DNA of 64,000 bases from RPRC01 sp036677645 (GTDB lineage Bacteria; Desulfobacterota; Desulfuromonadia; Geobacterales; Geobacteraceae). Below, piece after piece: positions 14,297-23,276 of this stretch. The stretch is taken from the NCBI GenBank assembly GCA_036677645.1, contig JAVBWB010000007.1:3023-67022 (forward strand), given 5' to 3'. Within the stretch, counting starts at the first letter, position 1; each line of letters opens with the position of its first letter. Position numbers and translations under genes: made by a program. Below the pieces are notes generated by a model. It made no database searches. It was given only the letters and a program-made list of their open reading frames with translations, and had not been told where the DNA came from.

Positions 14297-16072
14297 ATGA
14301 AGAAATCCATTTTCAATATTATCGTTCTTGTGCAGGCCCTGCTCGCCTTCGCACTATCCGGCCTTGCAGCGTCCGCACTGGCCGCGGAACCGGTTGAGGT
14401 GGTGGTGAACGGCCTGGAGGACGAAGCGCTGGAAAATGTCGAGGCGGCGCTGGCGCTCCCCCCCGGCCTGGTGCGGGACGGCGAGGTGAACCGGCCCTGG
14501 CTCGACCTGTTTGCCGGAGAGGCTGAGAAAAGGGTGCGCGAGGCGCTGGAACCGTTCGGCTACTATGATCCGAAGATCGCCGTCTCGCTCGTGAACGTGT
14601 CCCCACGCGAGTACCGCCTCGCCGTGAACGTCGAGCCGGGCATGCCGGTCAAAATCGCCGGCATCACCATCCGGGTACGGGGACCGGGAGCCGAAAACGA
14701 GGCCATAAAGGAGGAAGCGGGATATTTCACGCTCGGCGAAGGTGACGTGCTCCTGCACAAGGATTACGAAACGGGCAAGGGAATTATCCTGGCAAAGGCG
14801 CTGGAACAGGGCTACATCGATGCCTCCTTCTCCGTCCATGAAATCCGGGTGTCCCGGGCCGAACACAGCGCGAGGATAGTGCTCGAGCTGGACACCGGGC
14901 CGCTTTACCGCTTCGGCGACACCACGTTCACCGGTGCGCCGCAGTACCCGGTTCCTTTTCTCTCCCGCTACCTGGATTACGAGAAAGACGATGTGTTCTC
15001 CCAGGAAAGGCTGGCCCAGACCCAGGCCAACCTCGCTGCTTCGGACCGCTTCTCCGGAATCGTCGTGGCACCGGAAAAGGAAGCCGCCGCCGATTCGGCC
15101 GTCCCGGTCTCGATACAGCTCACCCCGCTGCCCCGCCGGCGGCTCCGCCCCGGCTTAGGGTACGGAACGGACACCGGGGTCAGGGGTTCGGTTCGCTACA
15201 AGGATGTGAACATGTTCCTCCTCGGGCACGAGCTGAACGCGGAAATCAACCTTTCCCAGCGCATCCAGGGTATCGCGTTCAGCTATACCCTCCCCGGTTC
15301 CCACAACATCAACAGCTCGACCGCTTTCCAGGCCAATTTCCAGAGGGAAGACACGGACACCTACACGAACCGGCTGATTTCTTTCGAAGGTTCCTGGAAC
15401 AGGAGCTTCCTGCGCGGGCAGAGACTGCGGATCTACCTCAAACCCCAGCAGGAAGATTACACCGTGGGACTCCAGGACTCATCCTCGTTCCTCATGCTGG
15501 CCGGCCTGGGCTTTTCCCTGCGCAGCTTCGACAGCACCATCCGGCCCACCAGCGGCTATCGCCTTTCCCTCGATGTCCGCGGCACCCATCAATACCTGGG
15601 CTCTTCCACCGGCCTGCTGCAGTGCACCGCCGAAGCTCACGGCATCGCGCCCCTGCCATGGCGGTTCTCCCTGATCGGGCGCGCGAAAGCCGGATTCACC
15701 CTGCAGAACGAACCGCTGAAGGATCTGCCCGCCTCCCTCCGTTTTTTCGCGGGCGGCGACAGGAGCGTCAGGGGTTACGGGTACCAGAGCCTGGGACCGC
15801 GCGACGCTTCCGGAAAGGTTGTCGGCGGCAAGGATGTCCTGGCCCTGAGCATCGAGCTGGAAAAGGCATTGTTCAAGAACTGGGGCATCGCCGCATTCTA
15901 TGACGTGGGAAACGCCTTTGATTCCCTGACCGACATCAGGCTGTATCAGGGCGCGGGACTGGGCGTCCGCTACTACACCCCCATCGGGGCGCTGCAGCTC
16001 GATGTCGCCAGGCAGCTCGATGTCGACAACCCGGCGTACCGCCTGCACTTCACCGTGGGGTTCGAGCTGTGA
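14297..16072 (+). CDS. tamA: TamA, Omp85-family outer-membrane assembly protein
   Basis: A 591-residue Omp85 protein. TamA works with TamB to insert certain outer-membrane proteins and to support lipid transport. A signal peptide (about residues 1-30, cut near ALAAEP) is followed by three POTRA-like domains (about 30-260) and a C-terminal 16-strand barrel region (about 270-591). FFAGGDRSVRGYGYQSLGPR near residue 485 holds the conserved RGY motif of Omp85 loop 6, and the last strand ends in a hydrophobic and aromatic pattern (HFTVGFEL). The stop overlaps the tamB GTG start (GTGA), so the pair is translationally coupled. Confidence 0.92.
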   Translation: MKKSIFNIIVLVQALLAFALSGLAASALAAEPVEVVVNGLEDEALENVEAALALPPGLVRDGEVNRPWLDLFAGEAEKRVREALEPFGYYDPKIAVSLVNVSPREYRLAVNVEPGMPVKIAGITIRVRGPGAENEAIKEEAGYFTLGEGDVLLHKDYETGKGIILAKALEQGYIDASFSVHEIRVSRAEHSARIVLELDTGPLYRFGDTTFTGAPQYPVPFLSRYLDYEKDDVFSQERLAQTQANLAASDRFSGIVVAPEKEAAADSAVPVSIQLTPLPRRRLRPGLGYGTDTGVRGSVRYKDVNMFLLGHELNAEINLSQRIQGIAFSYTLPGSHNINSSTAFQANFQREDTDTYTNRLISFEGSWNRSFLRGQRLRIYLKPQQEDYTVGLQDSSSFLMLAGLGFSLRSFDSTIRPTSGYRLSLDVRGTHQYLGSSTGLLQCTAEAHGIAPLPWRFSLIGRAKAGFTLQNEPLKDLPASLRFFAGGDRSVRGYGYQSLGPRDASGKVVGGKDVLALSIELEKALFKNWGIAAFYDVGNAFDSLTDIRLYQGAGLGVRYYTPIGALQLDVARQLDVDNPAYRLHFTVGFEL

Positions 16073-19000
16073 GGCGCGCAGCCCTCATCAGCACCGCCGC
16101 AGCCATCGTCCTGCTCCTGGCGGCGGCCGCCGGTTCCGTCTGGTGGCTGTTTGCCACCCCCCGGGGAGCCCGGAGCCTCCTCGACATGGCGGCAGTCGCC
16201 GCAGGGGCCCGATTGTCCGTCGGAAACCTGCGGGGGAGCCTCTCACAGGGGCTCGAACTCGGGAGCGTCGTGCTGCGGTCCGCCCACCTTGAAACGAAGG
16301 TGGAATACATCCACCTGGATTTCAGGCCGATGCTGCTGCTCACCGGCAATGTGGTAGCGGACAGCATCAACATCCGTGGCGCGGCCATACGGGACCGCCG
16401 GCCCGAGAAAACCACCCCCCCGGAGCTGGCCTGGCCAATCCTCCCGGCATGGTCACGGCATATTCACGGCTGGGTCAACTCCATCACCGTCCGGGACCTC
16501 TCCTACCAGCGGCTGGAGCGGAAACCACTCCTCATCGGACGCATTTCCACCCGTCTCGACTGGCGGAACGGCCAGGCCATACTCGGCAACTTCCTGGCCG
16601 ACGCTCCGTCAGTCCTGCTGTTCGGCAACGGGCACCTGAGCTTCCGCGAGCCGCGCATGGGAATCGCCATGACCGCGACGCCGGCACAGGCACCTGCCGG
16701 TTTTTCGTCTTTTCTCGTCACTGCGGACCTGAAGCCCGGCAGGGGCACGGAGCTGTCGACGGGAAACGTCCGGATCGGCGGACTTTCCGCGGCGAAACGC
16801 TGGGCTGAGCTTACCGCGGGGGTGAGCCTGTCCCGCAAATCGATCCTGCTCCGCGGCATCGCGCTCTCGGAACCCGGCCGCAGAGGCCGGCTGACCGGCA
16901 GCGGAAGCATCGCTTTCGACAGGATGGAACCGGCCCTCAAGATGGCGCTCAAAGCCGAAAGCATCGACCTGTCAACCGAAGTGCCGACCCTTCCCCCCCT
17001 ATCGGGAACCTTCGACCTGGAAGGCACGCTGGGGCGCTACTCCGGCACTTTTTCCTTCGCCACTATCGCCAAAGACTGGCGCTCCGCCTTTCTTTCGGGA
17101 ACCATCACCGGCGACAGGACTGGCGCCGACGTGACGCTGAGGCGCGGTGCGGCCATCGGCGGCAGCCTGTCCGGTTCGGTCAGGGCCGGGTGGGAAAACG
17201 GCTTCAGTCTTTCCACGGTCATCCACGGCAGCAATTTCAACCCGGCGCGGATCACCCGGGACTGGAACGGCCTGGTCAACCTGGAGCTGACCGGGAATCT
17301 GCGCCGAACCGGCTCGGCGACGGTTGCCACGCTGGAGGCGTCGTTTCCCCGGAGCCGGCTTCGCGGCAGGAAGCTTACCGGAAGCTTGTCGGCCGGCCTT
17401 CGGGACGGCAACGTGACGCTCCGGCGCGCCATCCTGGAGGGAAAAGGGTTCCGCATCCGCGCCTCCGGAGAGCTTGCCCGCAAAATCGATTTTTCCGCCG
17501 ATGTTCCTGACCTGTCCGGCCTGGTGCCGGGTGCCGGCGGCCAGCTCCGGGCAACGGGAAGTCTCCTGCGGCGAAACGGGTTCTTCGGTTTCACCGCCGC
17601 CGGCAACGGGGAGAAACTGCGCATCGGACCGGCCGGCGCCCGGCGCGCGTCCATCACTGCCGACCTGGGTGCGTCGCGCGCCCGGCCGTTCAAGGTCCTG
17701 GTTTCAGCGCGCGGCTTCGGCATGGGCAGGTTCCAGGCAACGGACGCGGCATTCGAAGCCTCCGGGACACCGGCGCGCCATGCAATTCGGCTCGATCTCG
17801 ATGCCGCCACCGCATCGCTGCAGGCCCGGTTCGAAGGCAGCTACTCCGCTTCGGGCTGGAAGGGAATGATCTCGCGCCTTGACGGCAGGGACGGCATCGG
17901 ACCCTGGAGCCTGCAGCAGCCCGCCGGCATCGCGGTTTCCAGGACAGGATTGGCGCTGAGCCCCTTCATCCTCAACGGAAATCCGGGTGAACGGCTCGAA
18001 TTCCGCGGCGCGGTCAACCGGCAGCTCTCCAGCGGATCCCTGGAGGCAGCGTGGCAGAAGCTGAACCTGACCAGGATAGGCCAGTGGCTCAGCGGGGTGA
18101 AGATCGCGGGCAGCGGGTCCGGCCGGATTTCCCTGCTGGCGCCGCGGAAAGGGTCCAGAAGCGTCTCGGGCGCCATGGAAATTTCCGGGACCCTGTCTTC
18201 GGGCAACTACCAGGTGGATGTCCGTTCCGGGCAGGTCACCCTGGAAACCCGGGGCCGGAAGCTGGTGGGACTCATCACCCTGGACACGGCACGGCAGGGA
18301 CGCCTGAAAGCCGGGATCGAATCGCTGATGCCTTCCGAGGGGCTGGTTCCCGGCAGCGGATCTGTCGAGGCGCGCCTTGAAGGGCTGGACCTGAAAATGC
18401 TCAAGCCTTGGCTCCCGGAAGGGCTGACCATGGAAGGGACTCTGAGCGCGGACGCGTCCGGAGACTGGGGACCGGGAGCCGCCATCCGCCTCGGCGGCCG
18501 CGCTTCGGTTGCCGGGGGGCAGCTCCGGCAGCAGCGCAAGGGGGGTGAACTGACCGCAGCGCTGCGCACCGCGGCGCTTTCCTGGAACTGGAGCGGCAGC
18601 ACCCTTTCGGGACAAGCCGCTTTCGATCTGAGCGACACCGGTCGGCTGACCGGCAGCTTCGAGCTCCCGCTCCCGGCAAGGCTCCCTGCAGCCATGGATC
18701 CCGGCGGACGCGTAGCCGTGAGCATAACCGGCGCCATGAGAGAGAACGGCCTCATGACCGCTCTGTTTCCCGGCATGATCCAGGAAAGTCGCGGCGAGCT
18801 GGATATCGACCTGCGGGCTGGCGACACCTGGGCGAATCCCGCCTTTTCCGGACAGATGACGTTCAGCCGCGCCGGCATGTATCTCCCTCGCGCCGGGATA
18901 CGGCTCACGGACGTGCAGGCGAGCGCCACCCTGGAAAGGGAGGGGATCAGGATCAGCTCATTCTCCGCCAGATCGGGCGCCGGGGTGCTGAACGGCAGCG

Positions 19001-19980
19001 GCCTCATCAGGCTGGCCGACTGGAGGCCCGCGGGATACCATGCCAGCCTGTCCGGCGACCGGTTCCAGCTGATGAACCTTCCCGAGATGCAGGTGGTGGG
19101 GTCGCCCCGCCTGGACATCCAGGGGGAAGGAAAAAAAGTCACGGTACGGGGGGAGGTGGCCATTCCCGAACTGCTCGTGGCCGGCCGCCAGACCCAGGCC
19201 GTGGTCAGGCCCAGTGCCGACGTGGTGGTGATCGATGCGCCGCCGAAAGAAATCCGCGCCTTCCCGCTGGCCCTGGACATGCAGATCAGGGTGCTGTTCG
19301 GCGAGAAAGTGCTCGTCAAGACGGAGGGAATCGACGCGCGCCTGGCGGGTGCGGTGGATCTGGTCATGCGGGGTCCCGAGGATATCCGCGGCAAAGGGGA
19401 AATCCGCGTCGCGGAAGGCTCCTACCGGGCCTACGGAGTCAACCTGAAGATCGTCAAGGGACGCCTCGTGTATACCGGCGGTCCCGTGGACAGGCCCAAT
19501 CTGGACATCCTCGCGCTTCGCACCGTAGGGGAGGTGAAGGCCGGAGTCATAATCGGCGGAAACCTGAAGAGGCCGGCCATCCGGCTCTATTCCGAACCGG
19601 CGCTGTCGGACAGCGACGTAATGGGGTACATCGTGCTCGGACATGCTCTCACCGGCGACAAGGGACAGATCGGGGACGTGATGCAGGCAGCCGGACTGCT
19701 CCTCTCCGCGGGACAGTCCGCGATACTGGAAGAGCAGATCGGGCAGCGGTTCGGCCTGGACTCCATCGGCGTGGAGGCCGACAAGAAGGATGCCTCACGC
19801 TCCATCGTCACGGTTGGCAAGTATCTGACGCCAAAGCTGTTCATCAGCTACGGCAGGTCCCTGTTCTCGCCCACGACCTACCTGAAGGCTCGCTACACTT
19901 TTTCCGACCGCTGGGAACTGGAAACATGGACCGGAACCGAGAGCGGAGCGGACCTGTACTACAAGATCAATTTCGACTAG
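16069..19980 (+). CDS. tamB: TamB, inner-membrane-anchored translocation module subunit
   Basis: A 1303-residue AsmA/TamB-type protein that spans the periplasm and partners TamA. One N-terminal transmembrane segment (about residues 8-27) anchors it. The rest is a long beta-rich repeat body typical of lipid-bridge proteins. The conserved DUF490/TamB C-terminal domain (about 960-1303) includes GNLKRPAIRLYSEPALSDSD and ends YKARYTF-like then DLYYKINFD. The start is a GTG whose first bases overlap the tamA stop. Length is similar to known TamB (about 1250). It is the last gene of the tamAB pair. Confidence 0.92.
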   Translation: MRRAALISTAAAIVLLLAAAAGSVWWLFATPRGARSLLDMAAVAAGARLSVGNLRGSLSQGLELGSVVLRSAHLETKVEYIHLDFRPMLLLTGNVVADSINIRGAAIRDRRPEKTTPPELAWPILPAWSRHIHGWVNSITVRDLSYQRLERKPLLIGRISTRLDWRNGQAILGNFLADAPSVLLFGNGHLSFREPRMGIAMTATPAQAPAGFSSFLVTADLKPGRGTELSTGNVRIGGLSAAKRWAELTAGVSLSRKSILLRGIALSEPGRRGRLTGSGSIAFDRMEPALKMALKAESIDLSTEVPTLPPLSGTFDLEGTLGRYSGTFSFATIAKDWRSAFLSGTITGDRTGADVTLRRGAAIGGSLSGSVRAGWENGFSLSTVIHGSNFNPARITRDWNGLVNLELTGNLRRTGSATVATLEASFPRSRLRGRKLTGSLSAGLRDGNVTLRRAILEGKGFRIRASGELARKIDFSADVPDLSGLVPGAGGQLRATGSLLRRNGFFGFTAAGNGEKLRIGPAGARRASITADLGASRARPFKVLVSARGFGMGRFQATDAAFEASGTPARHAIRLDLDAATASLQARFEGSYSASGWKGMISRLDGRDGIGPWSLQQPAGIAVSRTGLALSPFILNGNPGERLEFRGAVNRQLSSGSLEAAWQKLNLTRIGQWLSGVKIAGSGSGRISLLAPRKGSRSVSGAMEISGTLSSGNYQVDVRSGQVTLETRGRKLVGLITLDTARQGRLKAGIESLMPSEGLVPGSGSVEARLEGLDLKMLKPWLPEGLTMEGTLSADASGDWGPGAAIRLGGRASVAGGQLRQQRKGGELTAALRTAALSWNWSGSTLSGQAAFDLSDTGRLTGSFELPLPARLPAAMDPGGRVAVSITGAMRENGLMTALFPGMIQESRGELDIDLRAGDTWANPAFSGQMTFSRAGMYLPRAGIRLTDVQASATLEREGIRISSFSARSGAGVLNGSGLIRLADWRPAGYHASLSGDRFQLMNLPEMQVVGSPRLDIQGEGKKVTVRGEVAIPELLVAGRQTQAVVRPSADVVVIDAPPKEIRAFPLALDMQIRVLFGEKVLVKTEGIDARLAGAVDLVMRGPEDIRGKGEIRVAEGSYRAYGVNLKIVKGRLVYTGGPVDRPNLDILALRTVGEVKAGVIIGGNLKRPAIRLYSEPALSDSDVMGYIVLGHALTGDKGQIGDVMQAAGLLLSAGQSAILEEQIGQRFGLDSIGVEADKKDASRSIVTVGKYLTPKLFISYGRSLFSPTTYLKARYTFSDRWELETWTGTESGADLYYKINFD

Positions 19981-20028
19981 TACCCTCCGCACACGCTCTC
20001 CGGCCCCCCCTCCGCATGCAACACGATC

Positions 20029-20088
20029 TTGTCCGGACAAAGATTTCTCATTATTCGATTGAAACATAAAAAGGTTTTATGTTATGCA
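20029..20088 (+). promoter_or_regulatory. Candidate rhomboid promoter flanked by two palindromes
   Basis: TTGTCCGGACAA (20029-20040) is a perfect 12-bp palindrome. Next comes TTGAAA (20059-20064), then AACATAAAA (20063-20071) and TTTTATGTT (20075-20083) as a perfect 9-bp inverted repeat with a 3-nt centre, then TATGCA (20083-20088) as a poor -10 at 18-bp spacing. The repeat fills the spacer, as an operator would. Confidence 0.4.
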
Positions 20089-20168
20089 GTAGGCATCCAT
20101 TCGTAATGCTCCGGCAATCGGACACCATAGAGTCCGGACCGGAACGATACTCGCAAGGGAGACAGCCG

Positions 20169-21815
20169 ATGCCGACCATAGGGGACTATTTCAGGCAGCA
20201 CGAAGAGCAGGCTTTCATTCTCAAAGCCTTCCTGACCATACTTGCCATCATTTTCGTGAAGAAGTATCTGAGCGCGCTGCTTTTGCTGCTCATCCTCCTC
20301 TTCCCGATCGTGTTTCTCCTGTACATCCGCATGGTCGCAGCTTCAGAAGGCGTGAGCACCTTCGAGATACTGAAGCGGCACATCACGTTCATTCCGGTGC
20401 CGCGCACCGAACGTGACCGGAAACGGGAAGTCGTCCCCTGGGTTACCTACGGCATCATCCTGGCAAACGTCATGATCTTCTACGGTTACCAATCCGCCGC
20501 AGGAACGGACCTCAATTACATCAGCGACAACCTCGTCTTCCTCCCCCTGGTCCCGAAAGCCTGGAACGTCGTGGCCAGCGCCTTCACTTCCATTTTTCTC
20601 CATAGCAGCGGCAGCCATCTCTGGGGCAACATGCTGTTCCTCTGGATGCTGGGCGCAGCGGTGGAGCGGCGTGTCGGCCATCCGCAATTCTTTCTGCTCT
20701 ACCTCATCACCGGCCTTTGCGGCGGCGTAGTCTTCGTGCTGTCGTATCTGCTCGCAACGGGGGAACCGGGGCACCTGCTGGGAGCGTCAGGCGCCATAGC
20801 CGGCATCATGGGCATCTTCACCGTCCGCTGCTATTTCAAGAGCATGACCGTACCGATACCGATCGTGTGGCCGATCAGCTTCAAGCTGACCTTGAATTCA
20901 CTGGTCATCATCGGCCTGTTCTTCCTGCGCGACCTTTCCGGAGGCATCAGCCAACTCTCCGACGCCGCCATGTCGAACGTCGGCCACTGGGCCCACCTGG
21001 GAGGGATGGTCGCCGGGATGGTCCTGGCCGCATTCCTGAAACTCGGCAGTGAAGCCGTGGAAGAACGGCACCTGGAGATCGGCATCAAGGCTGTCGGCTC
21101 CTCGGTGGGCTTCGGAGGGGGAGAGGAGTCGCTGAGAAAGGTCCTGGAGCGCAACCCCGACAACGGCGAGGCGCTCCTCGCCCTGGCCCGCATCAGGTCC
21201 CGGTTCTCCGCCAGCAGCGAAGGCGCTGAACTGTATGCCCGGGCCATCGGACTGCATCTCAGGAGCAACCCCGGAGAAGCGGCGCAGACTTTCCTGGAGT
21301 ACTGGAAGACCTACCAGAAACCCCTGGCCCCGGATACGATGGTCTCGCTCGGCTCGATCTTCCAGCGCCAGGGCGACAGCGATACGGCGACGCGCTGCCT
21401 GGAAGCGGTCATCAACTCAAGGGACGCATCCCCCGAACAGCGTCGCAAGGCAATGGCCAACTGCGCTCTCATGCTCGACAAGTTGGGATTCGACGAAGCA
21501 GCCAAAGGCTATTACGAGGATCTGGTAAAGGAATTCCCCCACTGCGACGAAGCTGAGCGGGCATATGCCCGGCTCGGCAGGAAACGGCCGGATGCCGCGC
21601 GTGAAAACGGAAAGGGACTCGATCCCCCCGCGACCGGCGCAGCCGGCACCAAACCTGTCCCGGCCGCCGCTCCGCGCGATGAACCCAGAACCTGCCCGGC
21701 GTGCAACGCGGCAATGCGGCAACGGCGGGCGGGAAAAGGCCTGCATGCGGGCAAGCTGTTCTGGGTCTGCTCCTCTTACCCCGACTGCCGGGAGGTCATA
21801 CCCGTCCCTGAATGA
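20169..21815 (+). CDS. Rhomboid intramembrane serine protease fused to TPR and a topoisomerase-type zinc ribbon
   Basis: A 548-residue fusion. Rhomboids cut transmembrane substrates inside the membrane. The rhomboid core (about residues 95-290) has HLWGN at H150-N154, GASG with the catalytic S207, and H276 in GHWAH as its dyad partner. An extra N-terminal membrane segment (about 20-55) precedes the core. Residues about 320-470 form TPR-like helices. The tail has four cysteines (C509, C512, C534, C540) in the C4 zinc-ribbon pattern found at the end of DNA topoisomerase I. The ATG at 20169 follows AAGGGAGA. No close operon partner. The role of the zinc ribbon on a membrane protease is not known to me. 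Confidence 0.87.
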   Translation: MPTIGDYFRQHEEQAFILKAFLTILAIIFVKKYLSALLLLLILLFPIVFLLYIRMVAASEGVSTFEILKRHITFIPVPRTERDRKREVVPWVTYGIILANVMIFYGYQSAAGTDLNYISDNLVFLPLVPKAWNVVASAFTSIFLHSSGSHLWGNMLFLWMLGAAVERRVGHPQFFLLYLITGLCGGVVFVLSYLLATGEPGHLLGASGAIAGIMGIFTVRCYFKSMTVPIPIVWPISFKLTLNSLVIIGLFFLRDLSGGISQLSDAAMSNVGHWAHLGGMVAGMVLAAFLKLGSEAVEERHLEIGIKAVGSSVGFGGGEESLRKVLERNPDNGEALLALARIRSRFSASSEGAELYARAIGLHLRSNPGEAAQTFLEYWKTYQKPLAPDTMVSLGSIFQRQGDSDTATRCLEAVINSRDASPEQRRKAMANCALMLDKLGFDEAAKGYYEDLVKEFPHCDEAERAYARLGRKRPDAARENGKGLDPPATGAAGTKPVPAAAPRDEPRTCPACNAAMRQRRAGKGLHAGKLFWVCSSYPDCREVIPVPE

Positions 21816-21982
21816 GCGGCCTTACCCGGATCACCTCCGGCGCAGCCACCTGCCAACGCTCACACGCTCTCCATGTCAACGCATCCCGGAGCCGTGCGTT
21901 TAGAACAGCAAAATGGAATCGAACACCAATCGGTACGGCAGGGAACTGGAAGCTCGCTGCCGGATCCGGCTCCGGAGGCAAT

Positions 21983-22339
21983 ATGAAAAAAAGTGTCGTG
22001 ATCACGCTCGTTTCGCTGGCAATTCTGTCCGCGGGCGCCGTTTCCGGATACGCAGGCGGACATGGGCATCATGGCGGGCACTTCAGCGGCAGCATCTGGA
22101 TAGGCCCGGGGTGGGGTTATGGATGGCCCGGCCCCTACTACGCTCCTTATTACCCCTACTACGCCCCGCGTACCGTCGTTGTTCCGCGCTACCGGGAAGA
22201 AATCCAGGCTCCGCCCCCGGAAGAAGAGGATTACTGGTACTACTGCCGCAAACCCGAGGGATATTACCCGTACATAAAGAAATGCCCTGATGGCTGGATG
22301 AAGGTTGTGCCGCCGGAAGCACCGGAAGGGGAGGAATGA
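21983..22339 (+). CDS. Small secreted Pro/Tyr/Gly-rich protein of unknown function
   Basis: A 118-residue exported protein. A signal peptide (about residues 1-24, ending GYAGG) leads into a His/Gly stretch, a Tyr/Pro-rich section (GPYYAPYYPYYAPR) and an acidic linker. It ends with a conserved-looking module, YWYYCRKPEGYYPYIKKC, then a PDGWMKVVPP tail with two cysteines. This C-terminal pattern occurs in many small proteobacterial exported proteins with no assigned role. The ATG at 21983 follows GGAGG. The next gene, a lipoprotein, starts 4 nt after the stop, so the two are very likely cotranscribed. Confidence 0.75.
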   Translation: MKKSVVITLVSLAILSAGAVSGYAGGHGHHGGHFSGSIWIGPGWGYGWPGPYYAPYYPYYAPRTVVVPRYREEIQAPPPEEEDYWYYCRKPEGYYPYIKKCPDGWMKVVPPEAPEGEE

Positions 22340-22343
22340 CGCC

Positions 22344-22865
22344 ATGGCAAAAAAAACGCGCTGTATCGTTACGGCACTCGCGCTCCTTGCTCTGGGAGGA
22401 TGTGTCACCATGCCCAGCGGGCCGAGCGTGATGGTATTGCCGGAGCCGGGCAAATCTCTGGAGCAGTTCCAGTTTGAGGATTCGTACTGCAGGCAGTGGG
22501 CGGCGCAGCGACTGGGGTTGTCCCCGGAATACACGGCCAATCAGAACGCCGTCACGGGAGCGGTTGTCGGGACACTGATCGGCGCAGGGCTGGGAGCGGC
22601 TTTCGGTGCCGCGGGCGGAGATGCGGGACTGGGCGCCGCCATCGGAGCCGGCAGCGGGCTCCTCGTCGGGTCGACCTCAGGAGCGGAAGCAGGCCAGGTT
22701 TACGGCTGGCAGGCGCAGCGCATGTATGACAACGCGTATCTGCAATGCATGTACGCAAAGGGGAACCAGCTTCCCGGAGCGGCGCGCAAGGCGTATCGCG
22801 GCAGGAGAATGCCGCCCCCGCCGCCGGGATGGACGCCTCCGGACGATTCCTACCCGGCTCCGTAG
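22344..22865 (+). CDS. Glycine-zipper outer-membrane lipoprotein
   Basis: A 173-residue lipoprotein. The N-terminal signal ends in lipobox LGGC with the acylated cysteine at about residue 20. The middle (about residues 72-118) is a glycine-zipper segment of repeated GxxxG/GxxxA steps, which typically packs in or on a membrane. A C-terminal proline-rich tail follows (PPPPPGWTPP). GGGGAGGAAT lies upstream of the ATG at 22344. It is downstream of the small Pro/Tyr-rich protein and followed by a strong terminator. Function is unknown; similar proteins are annotated as glycine-zipper family or surface antigen-like. Confidence 0.78.
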   Translation: MAKKTRCIVTALALLALGGCVTMPSGPSVMVLPEPGKSLEQFQFEDSYCRQWAAQRLGLSPEYTANQNAVTGAVVGTLIGAGLGAAFGAAGGDAGLGAAIGAGSGLLVGSTSGAEAGQVYGWQAQRMYDNAYLQCMYAKGNQLPGAARKAYRGRRMPPPPPGWTPPDDSYPAP

Positions 22866-22879
22866 CCGGCGTCGTTACC

Positions 22880-22926
22880 ACGAGAAAGACCTGCCGGGTT
22901 TTCGAATCCCGACAGGTCTTTCTCGT
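22880..22926. terminator. Long bidirectional hairpin terminator between convergent genes
   Basis: ACGAGAAAGACCTG-C-CGGG pairs with CCCG-A-CAGGTCTTTCTCGT: eighteen pairs with one internal mismatch around an 8-nt loop. The stem's own A-rich and T-rich arms provide tails in both directions. It ends at the stop codon of the convergent cupin gene. Confidence 0.8.
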
Positions 22927-23276
22927 TATTGCGCCTCGGCCCGCTCGTAATCATCGCTCAGCCGAACGATATCATCCTCCCCCAAGTACTCCCCGCTTTG
23001 CACCTCGATGATGGTCAAAGGGATGATTCCGGGGTTTTCCAGCCTGTGGACGGTCCCCATGGGAATGAAGGTGGACTCGTTGACGTTGACGATGAACTCG
23101 CGATCGCGGCAGGTCACCTTGGCCGTGCCGGACACGACGATCCAGTGCTCGCTCCGGTGGTGGTGCATCTGCAGCGACAGGCGGTGACCCGGGCTCACCT
23201 CGATGCGTTTGATCTTGTAGCTCCTGTTTTCCTCGAGGACCGTGTAACTCCCCCAGGGGCGCTCACCCTTTTCCAT
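22926..23276 (-). CDS. Cupin, stand-alone mannose-6-phosphate isomerase type II C-terminal domain
   Basis: A 116-residue single cupin. The opening EKGERPWGSYTVLEE and MHHHRSEHWIVVSGTAKV match the C-terminal isomerase domain of bifunctional mannose-1-phosphate guanylyltransferase/mannose-6-phosphate isomerase proteins. H38-H40 and E43 fit the metal-binding cupin motif 1, and the second motif lies near PMGTVHRL. Such short proteins interconvert or bind sugar phosphates; activity is not certain. It overlaps the end of rmlD by 14 bp, so it is probably the third gene of an rmlB-rmlD-cupin operon. It is not an RmlC-type epimerase by sequence. Confidence 0.8.
   Translation of the reverse strand: MEKGERPWGSYTVLEENRSYKIKRIEVSPGHRLSLQMHHHRSEHWIVVSGTAKVTCRDREFIVNVNESTFIPMGTVHRLENPGIIPLTIIEVQSGEYLGEDDIVRLSDDYERAEAQ

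Noticed and set aside
21959..21970. GCCGGATCCGGC palindrome just before the small exported protein gene
   Set aside because: Such GC-rich palindromes are expected by chance at this composition and no other signal supports it.
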